Shown here: one piece after another, positions 1 through 10,085 of the stretch
How positions within the stretch are numbered: position 1 is the stretch's first letter
How the letters are laid out: each line of letters opens with the position of its first letter
DNA from: Nymphaea colorata
Lineage: Eukaryota; Streptophyta; Magnoliopsida; Nymphaeales; Nymphaeaceae
Length of the DNA: 64,000 bases
Assembly (NCBI RefSeq): GCF_008831285.2
Contig: NC_045146.1
Location: forward strand, 22,833,703-22,897,702
Direction of reading: 5' to 3'
The notes under the pieces: model-generated
Told to the model about the DNA's origin: nothing
Seen by the model: the letters and a program-made list of their open reading frames with translations, nothing else
Databases searched by the model: none
Translations under genes and position numbers: made by a program

Positions 1-311
1 ATCATCAGCTACCTTCACTACTAATAAAGGAAATCGCATCACAATTTATGAAGTTAAATCTTCCTAAGGTTGACTTTCAAAATGTGATCAGTTAACTGGA
101 ATAAAAGGGCTTCAGCTATATGGCACTCAATTATGCTCATGGAAACTTGAGGCAGAAAGTCCAAATGTCATTTCATTGTATCCAAGACATATATCATAGA
201 TAATTGTCAACGAAACTCTATGCAACAAACCCACCAGATGAAGATAAAGAGCCCAACTACATATTAACAGTAGCACAAACATTAATGAAATTTCTTTCAA
301 GCATCTGGAAT

Positions 312-342
<31 letters not shown>

Positions 343-1307
343 GTTTTCAACAATACATCATTTTCCCATCTTATACCAAAGAACATGACCTCCAACTACC
401 GGCTGCCCAAATATAAAATTATCGCTTTCAGTAATAAACTAGTTAAGGAGCCAGAGACTTTTATATAGTTGTAATTGAAAGACAGTAACATGAGCAGCAA
501 ATTTTTAAAACTTTCACGAAAGCAGTTAACTTGAAAATTGTGACGTCATGATACAACTAAGTCAGTTTTGGAGCTCACCCAAGGCCTTCTGTGACTTGGG
601 TTGACTTGAATGACTCTTCGACCTGTAATTATAGCTTGAGTACCCTTTGATGTTTAATAACTTCAACTAGTCTTTAGAAATATATTCTTCAAAAGAATGC
701 CTGCATTTAGATGAAACTTTTATCTCTTTATATTTCTTGATCATGAGGTTTATGCACATTACCCCAAGGTCTCCACCACCGCTTCTGATTATGGGCAACG
801 GGTATGGATGCTTTTTAACAAAGCTTGTACCATTTCTACCACAATTAACACATTCTTTCTTCGCCTTAGAATTATTTGTTGAACCAGTGAATATTATATA
901 TAATGAAATAGTTAATATTAATGACCAAAATGCCATGTTACTAGAGAAGACTCTTCCAGAATCAACTAAGTTTATGTTGCACATATTCACATCCAGGCCT
1001 TGACAAAGAAAATAAGATGCAAATTCCTTCTCTAGAAGACTACTCAATGTACAAGCACTTTCACAACATTAAAGAACTTCCTCATAAGTTTAGAGGACAG
1101 CTTCTATACAGCACAAATCATTAATCAAACATGGCAAGAGATACCACTTAAGGAAAAAGTAAGCATTTCCTTTAGTCACCTGTTAAACTTTGCACAAAGA
1201 GAACAAATATTGCAGAACAAATGATAATTATAAACTTTTACATCGATCATGCCTTTGTAATATTTAGAGCATCCAATAAAAACTTGAAGAAATCAGGCAG
1301 AACATAC
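1..1307. other. No exon recognised; presumed LPEAT2 intron
   Basis: No further acyltransferase or EF-hand exon is visible here. A stop-free stretch of about 126 codons on the minus strand (667-1047) has one CxxC (ECVNCGRNG) but no recognisable domain and no clear splice frame linking it to LPEAT2. The rest is AT-rich and non-coding in appearance. Confidence 0.5.
312..344. repeat. (TG)n microsatellite
   Basis: Dinucleotide TG run of about 16 units with one TGCG interruption. It lies in what is probably a long LPEAT2 intron or intergenic DNA. Confidence 0.9.
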
Positions 1308-3440
1308 CTCCATAAAATTATGAAACTGAGTGAACATCCTGAACATTAACTTTGTCAATGAGATATTGCCCCTACATAAATTAACAACAGGGGTTAATCA
1401 GGTCATAACTCATAAGACTACTTGTACAAACAAATAACTACAGTATGAAACTGACATACTAACCAACTTACCAAGACTGATCAAAGTGAACAAAAGGATA
1501 CCGGACAGCCACTGGTTGGATGGGATAACCAGGAATAAATGCTCCTAATTGGAAATATATAAGTGCGCTCCCATTTGTTGTGGTGCCTTCAGGAAACAAT
1601 AACACTCTAGGGAATCCATCACATGATGCTTTTCTCTGCATGCAAATCCTTAAGGGAAATCGGTATCAATAGCTTATAAAAAAAATAGAAAATACTATAT
1701 GGTAGCAATGAGGTTAAATTCAAGTTTACATGTAACACCCTATTATGAAAGCTTAGTACTGTAATGGAGATTGTACAAAATCTTCAAGGTTTATAACGGG
1801 GCTGGTTAAGTGATTGATTGCCTTAGTTCCTGACTTTTAAGGTTGAAACTAAAACTGCTAGAAGGCAGGTTAGAATCTGCCAAACTAGAAGCCTGAGTCC
1901 CGTGTGAAAGCAGGTGGGGTTGTTACAGTTGGTATCAAATATAGTTCAATACCCAGACCTATAGAGTCCTAACACATGGATATGAATTCCTCAAAGGGGG
2001 TGGATTGTACCACTTAAAGTTTAGTCTCGTATTGAAGATTGTGAGAAATCTTCACTGTGAGAAATCTTCACGGGCTTATAAAGAGCTAGCCAAGTGCTTG
2101 ATTGTTAGAGTTCCTAATATTTTTAGGATTAAAACCAAAGCAACTAGAGAGGGGGTAGGGATCCACCAAATTAGGAGCTCGCCCACGCTGTATGAGTGAG
2201 CTGGGTTGCTACATTACTTATGGAGGTGTAGTTTCATTTATGTGCAGAAAATGGTTGGTATCTATTCATCAAAGCTAAAGGAGGACGTTGCCCATTCACC
2301 ATGACGAGCTTATGACATAGACCCAGCCAAAATGGTCCTGAAGCAGTCAACTTATTCGGTCTTACTTCGGGGATAAAGATCATAGGGAAAATTATCATAG
2401 CTTCCACCAATATAAGTAGACCGACTACTCGTCAACAAGAAACGAACTGGCATGAGATAGACATCACTACCTTTATTTCATTAACCGCATGCTTTCGAGA
2501 TGCCGCTGAGAACCTATTCACGTATATAACCTATCAACAATCAGAAGAAAATAAAAAAATGAATATTCATCTAAATTCTCTGCTCATAATGCAAATTGAA
2601 AATGCAGAATTCGAAGGAAACTCACCTGCATTGCTCTTATTATTGTCCCCACAAATGGTATTCCATCATGCGATTCAGAAGCCACAGTTGTAGGAAATAG
2701 CTCATAGAAGAAATAGATCGGCTCGATATACGAGACGTGATTACATACAATTATAGGGGCCAATTCCCGTGGTGCAGGTTTCCCCTTCCTCCTTATCCAA
2801 TGATACCTACTCCGCATCACAAATTCTAGCAATTACGACGGGCGTTCCAGTTTCGTTGAATAGAAAGAAGAAAAAGAGGGGGACGGTATTGAATTTGCCA
2901 GAAGCAAACCATATACACTGTTGCATTGGTTGGTAAGAAAAATAAGTAGAGAGTGACCGACCCGAAGCAGAAAAGGATGACGCGGGAGCAGAAGCGAGTA
3001 ATCCACATGACCCTGCACCTCCACCTAGGCATCGGGTTCTGCTTATCCTCCCACCCCTGGAGCGCCGTCTTGGTGGCTAAGAACCCCACAGCGAGCGCGA
3101 GCCCGAAGAATACAAGCCGGACGATCGCCAACGGAATGCAGACCACGATCTTAGCCCACTCGTACAAACCCTCGATCCTCACGGTCCGATTCGCGAACGG
3201 GTCGAGCGGAATCGGCGGGTGCGACAGGGGCGACGAGTGCGAGAAACCGGCGGTCCCAGTCGTTGTCGCGGGAGTGGCGGCGATAGAGCCTAGGAGGAAC
3301 TCAAACGGGCTCGTCGTCTCGCCGGCCGATCGATCGCTCTCGCAGTTGACCGTCGCAGCTCCGATATCGAGGATCACGTCGTCAACGGGCTCGGGCAAGA
3401 GAGGGGCTGAGAGTTCCCTCGCCCGATCGTAGCCCTCCAT
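1308..3440 (-). CDS. LPEAT2: LPEAT2-type lysophospholipid acyltransferase, 5' part (C-terminus beyond window start)
   Basis: Membrane acyltransferase that re-acylates lysophospholipids (lysophosphatidylethanolamine in characterised LPEAT2) in the ER/Golgi. Exons in transcript order: 3440-2962, 2806-2626, 2530-2471, 1635-1472, 1371-1308; all junctions are GT/AG and phases agree, giving 316 codons. A hydrophobic segment lies around residues 85-125. Acyltransferase block I is NHVSYIEP (His183; the usual Asp is Glu188, as in plant LPEATs), block III is FPEGTTTNG (residues 254-262), and PGYPIQPV follows. The start ATG at 3440 (MEGYDRARE) fits the family N-terminus; an upstream in-frame ATG would add a leader absent from homologues. 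The family's C-terminal EF-hand region is not in the window, so the next intron exceeds 1.3 kb or the gene is cut. Domain identity is seen directly; substrate preference is inferred from the family. Confidence 0.92.
1731..2213 (-). mobile_element. TRIM-like miniature LTR retrotransposon in LPEAT2 intron 3 (strand undetermined by coding; signals read on +)
   Basis: Two related terminal repeats, 1731-1927 (197 bp) and 2006-2213 (208 bp), both begin TGTA and end TTGYTACA. They share blocks such as GATTG, AAATCTTCA, TGATTG and TTCCTRA. Two bases after the left repeat is a primer-binding-like TGGTATCA (1930-1937), matching the start of the initiator tRNA-Met site. Just before the right repeat is a purine tract AAAGGGGGTGGA (1993-2004). 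The internal domain is only 78 bp and non-coding, as in TRIMs. The flanks TTACA (1726-1730) and TTACT (2214-2218) look like a 5-bp target duplication with one mismatch. PBS and PPT both read left to right, so the element itself is oriented +, antisense to the host gene. It lies wholly within the intron between the exons at 2471-2530 and 1472-1635. Confidence 0.78.
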
Positions 3441-5412
3441 CTCCTTCTCGCTCGTCGTCTGCTTCTTCTTCCTCCTCTTAGTTTCTTGTAGCTTCCTAGT
3501 TTTCCCCTCGCCTCTCACGTGGAACAGAGGTGGGGAAGCAGGGGCACGCAGAGTAGATAGAGAGAGGAGGAGAAAGAGAAAGACGATGGAGAGAGAGCGA
3601 TCCATCTGCTTTAATTGGACATCATTTCCACGCTCGACCGTGTTCAATTACCTAAGTGCCCCTATGTTTGAGATATCGTCTAAGAAAACAAAAAGATGAC
3701 ACTGTTGATTGTTTAGAAAACAAGTCGAATCATTATTAGCCGCCACGTCGGCAGTCGGGATACGTGGCGGATTATAGAAGGGACAGGAAGTGCGCAGTTT
3801 TTGGATCTGGATTGGATAGAGGAAGATCCAGATATATATCTCTCGCTCAAAGAGGGCCTTGATATTTCTTTTCACCCGATTTCTACTCAGATGCGGTGCT
3901 GTCCGATCACGCCTTCCAAAACTGATCTAGCTTCATGGGGAACCGGTTGATTCATCCAAGCAGCAGTTTGGATCTGGATCTGGATCTGGATCTGGATCTG
4001 ATTATCCCATGTTGGCACCAACGTCGGCTTCTCGACTTTGATTTGTATTGAGAAAAACCAAGTTCTTAATGTGCAATTACTCGAATCTCTATGCTTAAAT
4101 AATAAACAATAAGATCCAAATAACAACTAAGAAACCAAATGGATATTATGGATGCTTGCTTTCGGATATATTCAAAAGAATGCTTGCTTTCGGATCTGTC
4201 CCAATTTTTTAGGGGATCACGTCTCTTATTTTATTATTTGTATACGACCGAAGCTTATTCCAAGTCTTTGATTAGGCGACAGAATAATTAGAAATTAATG
4301 AAGAATAAATGTCGCGCAGTAGTTTCAATAAATGGACGTTTGGATGGCAGTGATAACCCGGTTTCATTTTCGAAACACCCTTTTGAATGACATCAAAAAT
4401 GGTACCCGAATTAAAAATGTAATGTAAGTTTACCAATGCCCTAAAACAAATCAGAACTTTACAGGCATAAATGTATGTGACACAATCAGATACCAAATTA
4501 TCAATTTTAAAATAGACATTGAAGAGGTGGATCTTTTTTTTTTATATATTTTACACAATCAGATACCAGTTTCGCTGATACGGTGGATGAGCCGGCCGAT
4601 ACAGAACATCGTGACAGACTCTTTTATCAAATTCTTATTTAATAATTAATTTAACATATACACGAAATAAAAATGATGTATCGTAATGAAAGTACTAGGG
4701 GTCCATTTTAGCTTTAAAAATGTACATTTAATAAAAGAGTTGGACCAGCATGATATAAAGATGCCCATGTGGGGACAATGGAACAGAGTGAAGCAAGAGC
4801 ATAACGAAAGGCTGCAAAAGGCTGACAAAAATGAGTTGGGTCCGACACAAACCGAGCAGAGCTACCAGTTTTTAATATAATTAATAAAAATGCAAAAAAA
4901 ATAATAATTACTACACTAACATAAAAGTATTTAAAAAAAAAGTCTTTCACATTAGTTTAAGTGAACAATGGCGCTGGGACAGAATTTATGGGGGAGACTT
5001 GCATCTTATTTCTCTCACACCTAGAAAGGGTTCGATCATGTAGCATGAAATTAAATTATAACACCATCGCAGGTGAAATGACATACAATATGTTTGAAAC
5101 TTATTTGTTGAAAAAATTAAACATCTATATTTGTTTATTATGTACCAAATTTTAAAGCATTTTTTTCAGTAAATTCATCCATGTTGTAATAATCCCCGAG
5201 CTTATTGCATGTTTTCATCAGGCGCCCTTTTCTCAAATGTAACGAGTCATTGATTCATTACAACTTGGCTTTCGTATATTGTTTTCTAATCTACGTTGAG
5301 TTGCTTCTCAATATTGCGTTCGGATTGTGTTTTTTCGCGCATATCTTAAAATGGTCCCATGTTCTCATTTATGGCATAAATGAGAGGGTCGCTTTGATTT
5401 TTTTTTTCCTTT
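3441..5412. other. LPEAT2 5' flank and spacer
   Basis: Contains the upstream region of the minus-strand LPEAT2 gene: a CT/GA-rich presumed 5' leader near 3441-3610, then AT-rich spacer. A (GGATCT) tandem run sits at 3970-4000. A fragment at 4556-4610 with repeated GATAC units resembles dispersed repeat debris. No gene is recognised. Confidence 0.6.
3970..4000. repeat. (GGATCT)5 hexanucleotide repeat
   Basis: Five perfect tandem copies of GGATCT lie about 530 bp upstream of the LPEAT2 start codon. On the minus strand it reads AGATCC. Confidence 0.9.
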
Positions 5413-5419
5413 TTTAGCA

Positions 5420-5580
5420 ATCCCTCCCTTGTTTGGTTAGCGAATTAGAAAGGAGGGAAAGGAAAAGAAAGTGGCAAAACATGTTTGGCAAGGAGGGGAG
5501 GGAAAGGAAAGGAAAGGGAGGGGAGGGATTGTGTAGTATAATTTCTTTCCCTCCCAAATCGGAAAGGAAAGGGAGGAATC
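5420..5580 (+). repeat. Left terminal/subterminal repeat of Harbinger element
   Basis: GTTTGGTT-containing end followed by iterated GGAGGGAAAGGAAA blocks and a second internal TGTTTGGCAAGGAGG. The right end has the same motifs on the opposite strand. Confidence 0.6.
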
Positions 5581-5954
5581 TTAAATTCTTCTTTTTGTTT
5601 GCTTTTTTGTGTTTTCAACGGCCGTCTGAAACAACCTCTGTTCTTTTTTCATCTAAAACGTTAGTTTTTTGTGTGATTTTGTTGGTGATGCCTGATCGCA
5701 TTCCTCTGGTGATTGAAAAACGACATCTACTTTTTAGGCCAAGTACTTCATATGCTTCCCCGCAGATTTCGTCGGCAACTTTTGTTGTTTAATTAGGGAG
5801 ACTAGAGAGTGCACACTACCTTCAGTCTTCTTAAACTGAAGAAATCGAGCATACTGCATAAAACACATGTCCATCAAGAGAAAATCTTTCAAATTGAATG
5901 CTTTATATGATCCTAGAGACAGAATGGTAGTAAGTTACTAACTATTAAATGCTA

Positions 5955-6153
5955 ACTACTGAAAATTTGTTAAGGAACCAAACAACGTGTAGATTAGGGC
6001 AGAAAGATTAAAATGTGAACATTGAGGAAAATTTTGCTGTATTAACGGGAAATGAAAACCAAAGCAAAATAGTTCTGTCATGAAATTAATTTATTTAAAA
6101 TCTGATATTTAAAGGCTAACATGTAATATTTTGAAAATATCAAGTGACCAACA
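5955..6153 (+). repeat. Direct repeat copy 1 (split by ~88 bp)
   Basis: Segments 5955-5996 and 6084-6153 match 9605-9712 almost base for base, including GGAACCAAACAACG and AAAGGCTAACATGTAA. Between them lies an ~88-bp insert missing from copy 2, with TTA at both joints. The repeat pair brackets the transposon's coding section. Confidence 0.85.
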
Positions 6154-6302
6154 AGGAAGGCAGTGACCACCTCCTTCAACCGGGTGAGGAACGAGCAGAG
6201 AATGGGGAAGGTTGCACTGCTGCAAAGAATGAAGAAGAAGGCAGTGCCCACCTCCTTCAACTGCCAAAGAATGGAGAAGGCGGTGACCTAGAATTAGTTG
6301 CC

Positions 6303-6358
6303 CGTAGAATGTTCTCAGGCTTCAGGTCCCTGTGCATCACACCCTTATCCATGATCTG
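6303..6358 (-). pseudogene. Protein kinase catalytic-loop fragment, likely captured
   Basis: On the minus strand one short frame reads MDKGVMHRDLKPENIL, the subdomain VIb catalytic loop of Ser/Thr kinases (HRDLKPEN; CDPK-like flavour). The flanks do not continue as a kinase, so this is a fragment of perhaps one exon edge. It lies within the Harbinger element, opposite in strand to the transposase. The exact match to such a conserved motif makes chance unlikely. The donor gene is unknown. Confidence 0.7.
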
Positions 6359-6579
6359 TGACCACTGGCTTCTCCCATTCTAGAATTTCGTGTAGCCAAT
6401 GTGAGACCTGAATTAGACTTGAACTTTAGGTCAAGGTCCTGATATGAATCTGATGCCAATCTAACTAATAATGTAAATCTACTTCAGTTTTTAATCAGTC
6501 CAAGTTGCAGACTAATGGCAGCTTGTCCGAGTGGCACGTTTTATATCCCTTTGTATTATACAACCAGATGCAGTATAAG

Positions 6580-6735
6580 GCTGTCCACTTGACCTGCTTC
6601 CAGAAAGACAAGCAAGTCAATTTCAGCTAACTTCCATACAAACCTGAGCCGCTCCTTCATCTCCTCTTGAGCTGAAGTGTTCCACCAGCCAAAACAACGG
6701 CACGAGCTTCGTCCATGATCAGTTTGAAGCATGAT
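6580..6735 (-). pseudogene. DDX11/CHL1-type DNA helicase fragment, likely captured
   Basis: Reading the minus strand from about 6731, one frame gives CFKLIMDEARAVVLAGGTLQ, matching the conserved ARAVxLAGGTLQP segment of plant DDX11/CHL1 (XPD-family, sister-chromatid cohesion) helicases. A small indel then shifts the frame to QEEMKERLR, which is the next part of the same family (EExxxRLF). The following AG/GTTTGT looks like an original exon end, so unspliced genomic DNA rather than cDNA was probably copied. The fragment is non-functional. It ends about 100 bp before the transposase start. Confidence 0.7.
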
Positions 6736-6841
6736 TGTTGATGTCGCTAGTTGTATATTTAGCTTGCAGCTTGTCACATATGATCATCATCTTCATAAAA
6801 AAGTTGTCTTTGGCTTTGCAGCTTGTCGCATATTAGAAGAC

Positions 6842-8173
6842 ATGAGACGACACCAATGGAAACAAGTCGTTCTATTTTTGTGTTATAGTTTTTATTATTT
6901 AATATGTCGTAGACAACGTCGACGACAACTTATGCATCGATCAATTGGACTGTCTTATGGAGAAAGACAAAAAATCAGAGATCAAATTATATATAAATTA
7001 GATGATGATGTACAATGCCGCAACATAACACGCATGGGAACATCAGCTTTCAAAGAGTTATGTGATATTCTTCGACAACATGGTGGACTACGTAGGACAA
7101 GACATTGTAAAGTATAAGAGCAAGTTTCTATCTTTCTCATGATGTTGTCGCACACATATAAACAACGCGGGGTTCAGTTTTGGTTCTATCGTTCAACAGA
7201 GACAATTTCTCGATATTTTCACAAAGTACTGAGTTCAATTATTCTATTAGAAGACAAATTCAATCAACAATCTGATGGATCAACTGTGCCAGATGAAATC
7301 TTATACAATAATAGATTTTATCCATACTTTCAGGTAAAAATCAATTAATTTAGTTTTTAGGTTTTATAATATGTCAATATTGCATTAACACTGAATTGTA
7401 TTCCAGAATTGTGTTGATGCAATTGATGGAACACACGTTCGTGTTAAAGTATCTTCAGAGGATGCACCAAAATACCGTGGTAGAAAAGATTGGCCAACTC
7501 AAAATGTGTTGGCTGCATGTTCTTTTGATATGAAATTTACATATTTATTAGCAGGTTGGGAAAGAACTGCTTTTGATTCGAGAATCATAAAAAATGCATT
7601 AACCAGAGAAGACAAACTAAAAATTCCTGAAGGTAATTGTGAATAAAAGCATGTATAATTTAAACATTTGTTGAAATATGAACTTAACGTGTGATTGTGT
7701 TTTTTTTAGGTAAATATTATCTTGTAGATGTTGGTTTTCCGTTAAAGGGTGGACTTATCACACCCTTTAGGGGTGTGAGATATCACTTGAAAGAATACTC
7801 CAAACGAGGCCCGCAAAATGAAAAAGAATTGTTTAATCTTCGACATGCTTCTTTGCGAAATGTCATTGAAAGATCATTTGGTGTCTTGAAAAAAAGATTC
7901 CCAATTATAGCTAGTTCGACAGAACCAGTCTATTCGTGTAATACACAGTCGGACATCATCTTAGCATATTGTATATTGCACAATTTTTGCATGGGTATCG
8001 ATCCAGATGCTAGCATTATTGAAGATGTTGATGCAGAACTTATGAATCAACCTAGTGAAAATTATTCTGTTCAAGTTGATGTAGATGAAGAGTACAAAGT
8101 TGGAGAATACACACGACAAATCATTTCAGAGACTATGTGGCAGAACTATCAACTTCATACTTCAATAGATTAA
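6842..8173 (+). pseudogene. PIF/Harbinger transposase (DDE nuclease), one premature stop
   Basis: DDE transposase of the PIF/Harbinger superfamily. Likely exons: 6842-7333, 7407-7632 and 7710-8173, with GT/AG introns in phase. The order of family motifs is intact: SYGERQK near the N-terminus, AIDGTHV (first Asp), an AGWERTAFDSRI block (second Asp region; usually GWEGSAHDSR), YYLVDVGFP, then RHASLRNVIERSFGVLKKRF (catalytic Glu). The frame is open except for TAA at 7115-7117, where relatives usually have a Glu-rich EEQV stretch; one base change from GAA would explain it. The start is uncertain; MRRHQWK at 6842 is the best candidate. Dead as it stands unless the stop is read through. Confidence 0.88.
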
Positions 8174-8316
8174 ATTTTATTGTATATGAGACATGTTGAC
8201 TTTTATTTCCTCATGTTATTTGTAATTACTTGATCTTTTATTGTTACATGTGATTTGTTCTTTTCATTATGAATGTCTTTCCTAAATTTGTTTTATTTTA
8301 CATTTAGCTAATAACA

Positions 8317-9353
8317 ATGAAGAAGAATCAAATATATACAGACGGAGGCAAGACTGATAAGATACAATGGAGCCAAAGTATGGATGATGCGCTTATTGAT
8401 GCATTACTGCTTCAACAAATGATAGGTAATCGAGTGAATGACACTTTTACTACAACAGCATATGATAATGTTGTGACAGAGCTGAACGATAAGTTGGGTA
8501 AAATGCTCACCAAGGATCACATAAAAAATCGAATGAAAACATTGAAGTTTAATTTCAGTAGTTGTTATGATATCTTTAAAAGTGGTTTGAGTGGATTTAG
8601 CATTGATTCAAGGACAAATATGTGGACGGCCGAACCTGAAGTATGGAAGCCACTGATAGAGGTACCTAATTTTCTTTTTGGTAATTTAATATTAGTTTTT
8701 AATAATTTACTTTTTATGTTAAGTATGAGCTTCTTTCGATGTTGTTATATATATATTTTTGTTTTTTGTAGGCAAATTCAATGGCAAAAAAGTGGATGAC
8801 GGCACCTGTTCCGAACTATGATAAGCTGGTAAATTTATTTGGTAATGATAGAGCAACAGAGGAAGGATCGATGACAGCGAAAGAGATGCGCAACTGAATG
8901 ACTTTAGCATGTGAGGGTACTAGCAACACAATCCAGCTTATTGATGAAATGGTTTCTCAAAATGAAGCAGTATTAGAACAATTTATCAACCTAGGAGACG
9001 ACTGTGAAGTCCAAGTGGAGCCCCCCACAGGTTCATTGTCGAAGCGTAAAAGGAGAAGAAGTGCAAATGAAGATGATTTAAAAGAAACTGAAATAATGAA
9101 AGAAGCATTTGAGAAAGTTGCTAATGCAATTGAAAAAAGCATTGTCATACCAGAGGCGAGACACGAATGTAAATATTCTAAAAAAGACATATTTCCAGCA
9201 TTTGAAGATATTGGTATTGAAGAAGAGTTACATACTGATGCATATATTTATCTTACTAGTGATAAAGATAAGATGGAAACATTTTTTGATTGTCCGGTGT
9301 CTAAGCGAAAGAATGTTCTACTTAGGATGCTTAGCATTGCTGGAATTATGTAA
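8317..9353 (+). pseudogene. Myb/SANT-like DNA-binding protein of Harbinger element, one premature stop
   Basis: Second gene of the element; in this superfamily the Myb/SANT-like partner binds terminal DNA and helps import the transposase. Exons 8317-8661 and 8772-9353 (GT/AG, phase 0). Residues 1-115 form the Myb_DNA-bind_3-like domain (WSQSMDDALIDALL, NRMKTLKFNFSSCYDI, FSIDSRTNMWTAEPEVW). The C-terminal part has a basic KRKRRR patch and an acidic helix-rich tail. A TGA at 8895-8897 interrupts an otherwise open frame of about 308 codons; a CpG-type CGA to TGA change would explain it. Downstream of the transposase on the same strand, 143 bp apart. Confidence 0.82.
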
Positions 9354-9604
9354 GACATGAATGTTATTTTTTATTTTGCTATGTCATTTTTTTGTCCTTA
9401 GACAACTATTTTCACTCTTTTTTATGTAAATTTTTTATGACTGGTATGAGAATATGGCACCACTCCTCTTCTATTTGCATTTCCCCTTCTTCTTATGTAT
9501 GTGCTACCTACTTTTTATTTACAACTATGTAGTATTGTAACAGTAACGGTAAGTTTGATGGCTCCGTATGCACTTTCCAGGCGAGTATAAAACCTGAGGA
9601 TGTG

Positions 9605-9712
9605 AACTACTGAAAATTTGTTAAGGAACCAAACAACGTGTAGATTAATTTATTTAAAATGTGATATTTAAAGGCTAACATGTAACATTGTGAAAATATC
9701 ATGTGACCAACA
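9605..9712 (+). repeat. Direct repeat copy 2
   Basis: Uninterrupted 108-bp version of the repeat at 5955-6153, in the same orientation. It lies downstream of the Myb-like pseudogene. Confidence 0.85.
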
Positions 9713-9724
9713 ATTAGGTACATT

Positions 9725-9725
<1 letters not shown>

Positions 9726-9754
<29 letters not shown>
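9726..9754. repeat. (GA)n microsatellite
   Basis: About 14 GA units, just inside the right part of the Harbinger element. Confidence 0.9.
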
Positions 9755-9757
<3 letters not shown>

Positions 9758-9889
9758 ACGCATTGCATAAGTTGCAGCCCTTCATTGGAAAACACACGAG
9801 CAAGGTGAGATGGGCATTATCGTGTCTTTTTTGAAACCTCTCATTCTTTTAAATATTTTAACTGATAGGGGTATTATCGTAAAGTATTA

Positions 9890-10085
9890 TAAATTCTATC
9901 CTTTCCTTTCCTTTATGTAGTCCAAACAAACATGATTTTAAGTCTTTCCTTTCATTTCCTTTCCTTTCTATCCAAACAAGCTTTTTAATGAACTCTTTTC
10001 ATTCCTTTCTCTTTCCTTCCTCTTCCATTCCCTTTCCTTTCCCTCCCTTTCTCTCCCTTCCTTTCCCTCCAACCAAACAGAGCGT
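9890..10085 (-). repeat. Right terminal/subterminal repeat of Harbinger element
   Basis: Pyrimidine-rich on the + strand, with several CCAAACA boxes (near 9922, 9973 and 10073). In reverse complement it begins CTGTTTGGTTGGAGGG, mirroring the left end. Confidence 0.6.

Larger units (their letters stand above)
5413..10085 (+). mobile_element. Decayed PIF/Harbinger DNA transposon carrying host-like fragments
   Basis: The centre holds a PIF/Harbinger transposase pseudogene and its Myb/SANT-like partner, the two genes normal for this superfamily. The left edge (about 5413-5580) and right edge (about 9890-10085) are inverted relatives. The left reads TTGTTTGGTTAGCG followed by AGGAGGGAAAGG repeats; the right, read on the minus strand, is CTGTTTGGTTGGAGGGAAAG with the same purine-rich repeats. 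This matches the CTGTTTGG-type ends of plant Harbinger and Tourist elements. The exact ends and 3-bp target duplication could not be fixed: the left has TTA and the right has TAA. Size, about 4.7 kb, suits an autonomous element. The 5' third also contains kinase-like and helicase-like fragments. Confidence 0.7.

Noticed and set aside
1731-2213. Solo LTR instead of a TRIM
   Set aside because: Internal primer-binding-like site, purine tract and a second TGTA...TACA repeat indicate two LTRs with a short internal domain.
2953-3432. Plus-strand 159-codon ORF over LPEAT2 exon 1
   Set aside because: Antisense of a homology-supported exon.
5433-5792. 119-codon ORF in the transposon left end
   Set aside because: Begins in the purine-rich subterminal repeat; composition artefact.
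6144-6383. 79-codon plus-strand ORF left of the transposase
   Set aside because: Repetitive Glu/Lys/Gly-rich; the minus strand instead carries the kinase catalytic loop.
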